A DNA stretch of 12,800 bases from Cymbomonas tetramitiformis (taxonomy: Eukaryota; Chlorophyta; Pyramimonadophyceae; Pyramimonadales; Pyramimonadaceae): the NCBI GenBank assembly GCA_001247695.2, contig LGRX02013720.1:1-12800 (forward strand). Direction: 5' to 3'. The notes under the pieces are model-generated. The model saw nothing but the letters and a program-made list of their open reading frames with translations, was not told the origin of the DNA and made no database searches. A program made the translations under genes and the position numbers. Below, piece after piece: positions 7,961 through 12,800 of this stretch; positions within the stretch are counted from its first letter, which is position 1; each line of letters starts with the position of its first letter.

Positions 7961-8982
7961 CTACTTCCATGCATTAGTGATGCTCTTTTTGTTGGCATAG
8001 ACCCCCCAGCACCAACGATGCGCATCTCCTGTGAGCAGGACCTCAGAGCAAGCGTGACGAAAGTTGGCATTAAAGAAAAAGATATCCTCGTCGTGGATCT
8101 GAAAACCAGCACGATGCGAGGCCTGGCACCAGTCTCCCCCATCGACAGCACCAAGAGGCTTCCCATGCCTTGTAGGGATTTGGTGAAGGTTTTTGAGACA
8201 AGTTAACGTGTTATGCAAGTCACCCTTGTCAGCGTGAATGATTGCACTAAAATCCTTCGTGAAATATGATTGCAACATGGGGTACCCCTTATGAAAGGGG
8301 ATCCCTTCTTCACGCGCAGCCTCACTTTCAGTCGTCAGACACTCTTGGAGAAAGTCAATCTGATGCAAGGGTTCGAAAACAAGCGAGCGCAGCCTCTTCA
8401 TTTGCCCAACCCAAGAGTTGTATTTTGGGGTGAATTGACCAAAAGGGTAGCGCTCTGTAGGAGGCGATACAACAAATTCGTCCTTGGGACGATAGAGCCC
8501 CCAACGAGGCCATGCGGAGTCAGCAGGTTCTGTGTACCTGCACGAGGTCTGCTGTCAGGAAAGACAGCAGGAGGAGGATCATGTTCACGTACGAAATTCT
8601 TCATATTCATATTCTGCGATCAAATAGCGTACCTGAAGCGAGGGCCAAGGGTGAACGTCACAGGAGCTGTGTAGTTATTATTACACGAGCGTGACAGCTT
8701 CTTATGAGCGACACCACCCCATTCTAAGTGGGAAAAAATGCGGTTGCGCTCACGAGCATCATCAAACTGCGGATAGTTGAATCTGCCAGTCAGGGGCTTC
8801 ATTGTGCCATAGTCAAGCATGAGAAGCATGGCTTCCTTGGCGCTGGAATAATACTCTGGAAAAACTCCTGGAATCGAAATAGGGAATCTCATTTCTTTCC
8901 AATTTTCCGACACGTTTCGTTGGCCAAAAGCTCGGGCAAACGCCAGTGGCATCGAAGGGAATAGCCCGCTTCTCCCAAGATG
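7961..8982 (-). CDS. Putative 2-oxoglutarate/Fe(II) oxygenase-like protein carried in the transposon
   Basis: I infer two exons, 8982-8633 and 8537-7961, separated by a 95-nt intron (donor CAG|GTACGC, acceptor GTGCAG|G). Splicing joins TLGPRF to YTEPADSAWPRWGLYRPKDE in frame and removes stops. From the ATG at 8952 the product is 298 residues. The C-terminal half has the signature spacing of the double-stranded beta-helix oxygenases: H208-A-D210 (IIHADKGD), a GGDW turn, DEDIFFFNANFRHA with H268 58 residues after D210, and R281 (HRW) 13 residues later. These would be the iron triad and the 2-oxoglutarate-binding Arg. The open frame continues upstream past 8952, and a further exon before a 60-nt intron (8983-9042, donor CAG|GTATGC) is possible. 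The substrate is unknown; TET/JBP-type DNA oxygenases are one family known to ride on transposons, but I see no specific evidence for that family. The coding call is firmer than the fold assignment. Confidence 0.5.
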
Positions 8983-9042
8983 CTGTCGAGCCTTTTAGTA
9001 GGCTATTGAAGTTCACTTCACAGGAAGACGGATCTGGCATAC

Positions 9043-9278
9043 CTGCTGAAACGTGAGATGGCAGGTAATAAAGAAAGGAAACGGGAGGTAAAAGCCCGAT
9101 GGAAAAATCCACGGATACGCTGTCAAAATTTTCGCCGCTAGGGCACGAATTCCGTAAGAGAGGTGCAAACCTTTCAAACACCGATGCGAGTGTTAGCAAG
9201 TGCCACGACGTCAAGCATGTGGAGCCACGTAGGCATGGGCCGTCGCGTGCACACCGTCGCAGTACGCCGATTTCTTCA
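9043..9278. other. Upstream of the oxygenase-like gene, coding status unclear
   Basis: Two minus-strand frames stay open across this stretch. One continues in frame, through the possible 60-nt intron at 8983-9042, into the oxygenase-like gene but has no Met. I cannot decide between leader exon, promoter and chance. The motif CCACGTAGGC is shared with the left end: it occurs near 5533 and 5622, and again near 9225. Confidence 0.35.
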
Positions 9279-9361
9279 TCCTTAAATCTGGTCAGACGCG
9301 ACGCGACGCGACGCGACGCGACGCGACGCGACGGCCGTAATCTCCAAACCAGATTTAAGGA
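9279..9361. repeat. Foldback at the right transposon end enclosing a GACGC array
   Basis: TCCTTAAATCTGGT (9279-9292) is perfectly complementary to ACCAGATTTAAGGA (9348-9361), which is the inner part of the right terminal repeat. Between them are nearly eight tandem copies of GACGC (9295-9333). Confidence 0.92.
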
Positions 9362-9365
9362 CGGG
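9344..9365 (-). repeat. Right terminal inverted repeat
   Basis: This 22-bp arm is exactly complementary to 5299-5320. Confidence 0.9.
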
Positions 9366-9424
9366 CCTGAATGACACAATTGAATTTGTTGATCTTATGA
9401 TTAGTTTATGTCTTTATTTGAACC

Positions 9425-9596
9425 TACTCTGGCTGAGACCACGAGCCTCCGGACGCGATTTTTTCACTTTTTTAAGGATTTTTTATTTTTCTGTATTGCA
9501 CCGGAGGTTACGAGCTGCTTTCCATTGTTGTCTGTCGAGAATCGCGCGATCGGCCGCGCAGCGGCCGAAGCTCGTAACCTCTGGCAAGCCAGAGTA
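9425..9596. mobile_element. Small foldback element or MITE-like insertion
   Basis: Outer arms TACTCTGGCT (9425-9434) and AGCCAGAGTA (9587-9596) are complementary, as are inner arms GAGGTTACGAGCT (9504-9516) and AGCTCGTAACCTC (9569-9581). The 8-mer TTGAACCT is found at 9418-9425 and 9599-9606, close to both ends, which could be a target duplication of about 8 bp. It has no coding capacity. Confidence 0.55.
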
Positions 9597-9602
9597 ACTT
9601 GA

Positions 9603-9643
9603 ACCTCTGCTCCTTATGATTTGGAACCGGACCAATACCTTAC

Positions 9644-9677
<34 letters not shown>

Positions 9678-9710
9678 ACCTCTGCTCCTTATGATTTGGA
9701 ACCGGACCAA
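9603..9710. repeat. 33-bp direct repeat flanking an ACTT microsatellite
   Basis: The two copies, beginning acctctgctccttatgattt, are identical at 9603-9635 and 9678-9710. The sequence between is almost entirely an ACTT/TTAC tetranucleotide repeat (about 9641-9677). Confidence 0.93.
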
Positions 9711-10251
9711 ATTACCTTACCTTTATATGACATAACCGGAAATTGTTGACGAAGGTCTTCCGCAGAGTCAGCACAATCTGGCCTCCACGACCGCGGTCCG
9801 CCCCGTCACGACTGCGGTCTGCACCTCCACGTCCGCGTACTGCCCTGAGGCTCGGGCAGACCGTCACAGTGCCGTTCGTGAGTTATTAAGTATGGAAATA
9901 GGGAGGTTCCGATTTTTGTTCCGGATTACGAATTACACGTTAACGTCATCGCGGTTATGACGTCAATCGTAATCCGGGATGACCTTAACTCGGAATGAGC
10001 ATCAAATGCAAAATCGATTCCGAAATCTGTCGTGCTCCGAATACTCCGAATTACGTGTGAACGCTGGCCGTTGCTGTCGCTTTTTACAAAATTCTGTCGT
10101 TTTCATGCCGACGTGGCACGAATGCGGACGGACGAAGAGACGCTCTGTGGGGAAACGCAAAGCAGACAAACGCTCGATGAGAAGAATCTGAGCAATATTC
10201 TGAATCTACGATTTTACACGAAGTTTACACCTTAGTTCGTATAAACTCGCA

Positions 10252-10276
10252 GTTCGGGACGAAAATCGTCCCGAAC
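10252..10276. repeat. Perfect hairpin inside the MITE
   Basis: The stem GTTCGGGACGA (10252-10262) pairs with TCGTCCCGAAC (10266-10276) around an AAA loop. Confidence 0.93.
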
Positions 10277-10327
10277 GACGTAAGAATTAACACTGGCATC
10301 CCGAAGTTCGGCACGTTGACGTTTTCC

Positions 10328-10394
10328 CGGATTACGAGTTATCGTCATCGGTGTCGTGCGAAAAAAGGAATCTATGACGATAACTCGTAATCCG
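10328..10394. repeat. 21-bp perfect inverted repeat inside the MITE
   Basis: Arms 10328-10348 and 10374-10394 are exactly complementary (starting CGGATTACGAGTTATCG), with a 25-nt loop. It may be a trace of a shorter nested foldback. Confidence 0.92.
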
Positions 10395-11190
10395 TAACCC
10401 GGAATCGCAAATCGGAACCTCCCTAATATATCGCTTGCCCGCCCCAACTTTGCTGCGCTACTCCAGGCACACCCCCTTGTCGTTTTAATAGCATGTACAT
10501 GAAGTACATTTTGCTGAAATCTGTATAGGCAGCCCTGACCGGGAGTCCCGGTGCAGGCCCCTATGACAGACTCCTAGGACCAACACTGGACTGCTGACTG
10601 ATTTGTAGGTTCGTTTCGTGACACACGCTGTGTCACAAGTAGGCTAGACTCCGAGACCGTCCGAGACCGTTCCGGGTATATCTAGCTTAGGGTTTATTTA
10701 TCTTACTATTAGGGCTGGATAAGCGAGCCCTCAGTATCTCCTATAAAATAATAGTAAACGCTGTGTTATAGGACGGTAACACACGCGTAAGATAATAGCG
10801 GGGATGAGTGCAGACTTCTGTGAGAAGATGCTGCCTCTAGCACAACGCTAGCTCATCTAAATACCATATGTCTCCCATCGCATAGATGGTACCGCCATTG
10901 GGTTGTGAACCCGAGACATTGGTTGAACGACCAGTATCGTCAGAACGAATAATACGTTCGCCCCATAATACTGCGCATGCTTGTTCCGCACATGCTTGAA
11001 GCGAAGATGATTTCTTGTTTGTTACTTCAAGATGTATCTTGCTTTGCCATCTTCGAGTTCGACATACGAACTCTCGATGACAGGTGTCATTCAAGTCTTT
11101 CCTTGAATAATGACAGATGATGTGACTTATCATCTGACGACATGTACAGTCATAGTCGACCGTACTGACGACTGTCTGTCATTATAATAT

Positions 11191-11280
11191 ATGACATGAC
11201 TCGACATGACATGACATGACATGTATGACATGTCCTGACAGGTAGGTATGACACGTATGACATGTATGACACATATGTCA
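11191..11280. repeat. ACATG-rich degenerate short tandem repeat
   Basis: Repeated GACATGACATG and related TATGACATGT pieces run across 90 bp, interrupted by CCTGACAGG. ACATGT is its own complement, so the block can pair with itself. Confidence 0.85.
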
Positions 11281-11513
11281 TCGGTCATGACCCTGACAGA
11301 TCTCCCCTCTTAAAAGAGTTGTGACCTCACAACGGGCATACCTTTGTATATGTCTTTGATGTCATTGTTGTTGTTGCTTCTGCTGGTACCAGTCTTCTTA
11401 CACCGATTTGAGGCGTCCCTCATGGTGTTTTTAGGTTATTGGGGGGAACTGAGTCCACTTTAGTCCCTCACCTTGGCATGATGCCTTACAGTTCTTAGGA
11501 TGTAGCCCCCTTT

Positions 11514-11635
11514 GAATTGCGTATCGTATTTCAGAGTGACGTTTCAAGGTTCAATGAATTGCGTTTCGTGATACAGATTGACGCTGGATTACTGATTGAT
11601 CCACACGTATCGTGCGTCAGAGTGACGATTCAAAG
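11514..11635. repeat. Three diverged copies of a 40-50 bp repeat
   Basis: Related segments begin at about 11514, 11556 and 11602. The first two share GAATTGCGT; the first and third share CAGAGTGACG(T/A)TTCAA. No function is visible. Confidence 0.6.
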
Positions 11636-11986
11636 TATCCGATGTATACGTTACGGATTATTGCGCTAGCCGTCGTTGCTTTTGCGAACGATGATCCCAC
11701 GATTTAACGATTTATAATCGCAAGATTCTCGGCCTATATTAGTGCACCCAACCCTTCCTCCCCTCCTGAAGCTACTTCGGAGGTTCACAGGCAATCATGG
11801 GGAGCCCGTGTTTGTTTCCGGAGTTGTTTCTGTCAGATATATAATCGGGTGCGTATATATCGGATAACGGAGAATAAACCCTGAGATAAGGGTTTCGATA
11901 TCAGAACGGTAAAAAGTCCCAGATTGATAAAAGAGATACACATAAATACTAACGGGTGTTTCCCGTCTACTGGTGACGGTCACCCA

Positions 11987-12598
11987 GCCTGCCCCCCGCT
12001 GCCCCTCATGTGCCCCTCACTGCCCCTCACTGTGCCCCTCATTGCCCCTCACTGCCCCACCAGCCCCTCACCGACCTCATTGCCTCAGTCTAACCCCCTC
12101 AGCCCCCCTCATGCACCTTTACTTTGCCACTCACTGCCCCTCACTGCCTCAACGCCCTCGTTGCCCCTCACCAGCCCTCCACTGCCCCCACTCAGTGCCC
12201 CTCAATGCCCTCTGCATGCACTCCACCTTTCACCCCCATTGCCCCTCTTTGCCCCTCACAGCCCCTCATGCCTTCCCCAGCCTCCTGCCCTCACCGCCCC
12301 TCACCCCTCACCTCATTGCCCTCATTGCCCCTCACTGGCCCTCATACTTCCCCCCTCCTGCCCCTCATTTACCCCACACAGCCATCATAGCCCTCATTGC
12401 CCCCACTGCCCACACTGTCCTTCACCGCCCCTCAATGTGGCCCTCCTGCCCCTCACTGCCTCTCACCGCCCCTCACGGCCTCTCACTGCCCCTCATTGCC
12501 CCTCACTGCCCCCCCACTGCTTGTCACCATGCCGCCCCTCACCGCCTCCTTCTTTACTGCCCCTCACCGCCCCTCACCGCCCCTCACTGCCCCTTACA
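11987..12598. repeat. Degenerate 10-bp satellite (TGCCCCTCAC)
   Basis: The + strand repeats TGCCCCTCAC with many substitutions (TG/CG/GG at the junction) and small indels for about 610 bp. Because 10 is not a multiple of 3 and the unit makes no stop on this strand, all three frames read the same 10-residue period (CPSLPLTAPH). The long Pro-rich open frames here are therefore a by-product of the repeat and not genes. Confidence 0.95.
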
Positions 12599-12728
12599 GG
12601 AAAATGGCACTAAAATCAGAGCTATGCGCCTCGAGATCAGAGCCCGAAGCACGGAGCACGAGCAGGCGGAGCATAAAGCATTGAGCACGGAGTCTGGTCA
12701 GACCAAACATAGTGCGCAGAGCACGGAG
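12599..12728. other. Unique interruption between satellite blocks
   Basis: About 130 bp break the satellite. They include a loose purine-rich repeat, GAGCACGGAG, at 12683-12692 and 12719-12728, with a related CGGAGCACGAG near 12653. No gene is seen. Confidence 0.7.
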
Positions 12729-12800
12729 CTCACAGCCCCTCACAGCCTCTCACCGCCCCTCATCGCCCCTCACGGCCCCTCACTGCCCCTCACTGCCCCT
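12729..12800. repeat. 10-bp satellite, second block
   Basis: The same CCCCTCAC-type unit resumes and runs off the right edge of the window. Confidence 0.93.

Larger units (their letters stand above)
5299..9365. mobile_element. PIF/Harbinger-like DNA transposon, internally deleted
   Basis: The boundaries are a perfect 22-bp inverted repeat at 5299-5320 and 9344-9365 with core CCTTAAATCTGGTTTGG. Inside lie a Myb/SANT-like accessory ORF (+), a Harbinger-type DDE nuclease fragment (-) and a third gene (-) resembling a 2-oxoglutarate oxygenase. Accessory protein plus nuclease is the usual Harbinger pair. GCGTC/GACGC repeats occur near both ends. The flanks (GAGT to the left, CCTG to the right) show no target-site duplication, so the exact ends or a later rearrangement are open. 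Since the nuclease lacks its second and third catalytic residues, the copy is probably immobile unless helped in trans. Confidence 0.75.
9901..10423. mobile_element. TA-flanked MITE (Tc1/mariner-like, non-autonomous), 523 bp
   Basis: The terminal repeats GGGAGGTTCCGATTT (9901-9915) and AAATCGGAACCTCCC (10409-10423) are perfect and are flanked on both sides by TA (9899-9900 and 10424-10425), the target duplication of Tc1/mariner elements. Imperfect similarity extends further inward. It contains no transposase frame. Internal hairpins are a perfect 21-bp inverted repeat (10328-10348 with 10374-10394) and an 11-bp stem with 3-nt loop (10252-10276). Confidence 0.82.
10538..11980. other. Gene-free tract dense in short hairpins
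   Basis: No gene is supported in these 1.4 kb. Stems of 7 bp or more are at 10538-10552, 10618-10636 (GTGACACA/TGTGTCAC), 11055-11073, 11086-11114 (bulged), 11114-11136 (CAGATGAT/ATCATCTG), 11318-11333 (GTTGTGA/TCACAAC) and 11876-11895 (AAACCCT/AGGGTTT). Shorter ones lie between, for example at 10763-10782, 10815-10827, 10837-10851, 10900-10912 and 11028-11041. A 98-residue minus-strand frame at 10837-11133 crosses several hairpins and has no domain. Confidence 0.6.

Noticed and set aside
5306..9358. TTA/TTAA target duplication at the transposon ends
   Set aside because: The complementarity extends past these bases on both sides (CCCGTCC/GGACGGG), so they belong to the terminal repeat and are not a target duplication.
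10837..11133. 98-residue minus-strand frame, considered as the end of a retrotransposon polyprotein
   Set aside because: No reverse transcriptase, integrase or RNase H motif is visible, and the frame runs through several hairpins.
10480..11800. Possible LTR retrotransposon (short C-rich block near 11300 and inverted repeats)
   Set aside because: No pair of long direct repeats, no primer-binding site and no polyprotein could be found in the window.
11924..12684. Long Pro/Leu-rich open frames on the + strand (229, 95 and 88 residues)
   Set aside because: They are translations of the 10-bp satellite, present in every + frame with the same period, so openness carries no coding information.

Overview
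The window is nuclear DNA of a eukaryote. Genes are split by GT-AG introns, there is a RING-between-RING ubiquitin ligase, a PIF/Harbinger-type DNA transposon, a MITE and a long 10-bp satellite. A dethiobiotin-synthetase-like gene of the plant/algal/fungal/oomycete type points to a biotin-making eukaryote, and an alga or alga-like protist is my best guess. I cannot name the species from sequence alone. No tRNA, rRNA or CRISPR array was seen.

Layout. 1-80: short tandem repeat. 210-1855 (+): a split gene that I reconstruct as six small exons in consistent phase. It encodes the C-terminal part of a dethiobiotin synthetase (BIO3/BioD-like) domain and runs in from the left edge. 1883-2860: intergenic, with small repeats and an AT microsatellite. 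2936-3065 (-): a decayed copy of one zinc finger of the next gene. 3172-4863 (-): an intact intronless 563-residue protein with RING1, IBR, an unusual RING2, a ZZ finger and a hydrophobic C-terminal region.

5299-9365: a 4.07-kb DNA transposon bounded by a perfect 22-bp inverted repeat. It carries a Myb/SANT-like accessory ORF (+), a truncated Harbinger DDE nuclease (-) whose 3' end collides with the accessory ORF, and a third intron-containing gene (-). I read the C-terminal half of that third gene as a 2-oxoglutarate/Fe(II) oxygenase-like domain. Both ends carry GC-rich GACGC/GCGTC repeats and foldback structures. The element looks internally deleted and so unable to move on its own, and its oxygenase-like passenger is the most interesting item here.

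9425-9596: a small foldback element. 9603-9710: a 33-bp direct repeat around an ACTT microsatellite. 9901-10423: a TA-flanked Tc1/mariner-like MITE. 10538-11980: a gene-free tract unusually dense in short perfect hairpins, with an ACATG-rich block inside it. 11987-12800: a degenerate 10-bp satellite (TGCCCCTCAC) with one 130-bp interruption, running off the right edge. The right-hand 3.4 kb contains no gene I can support.
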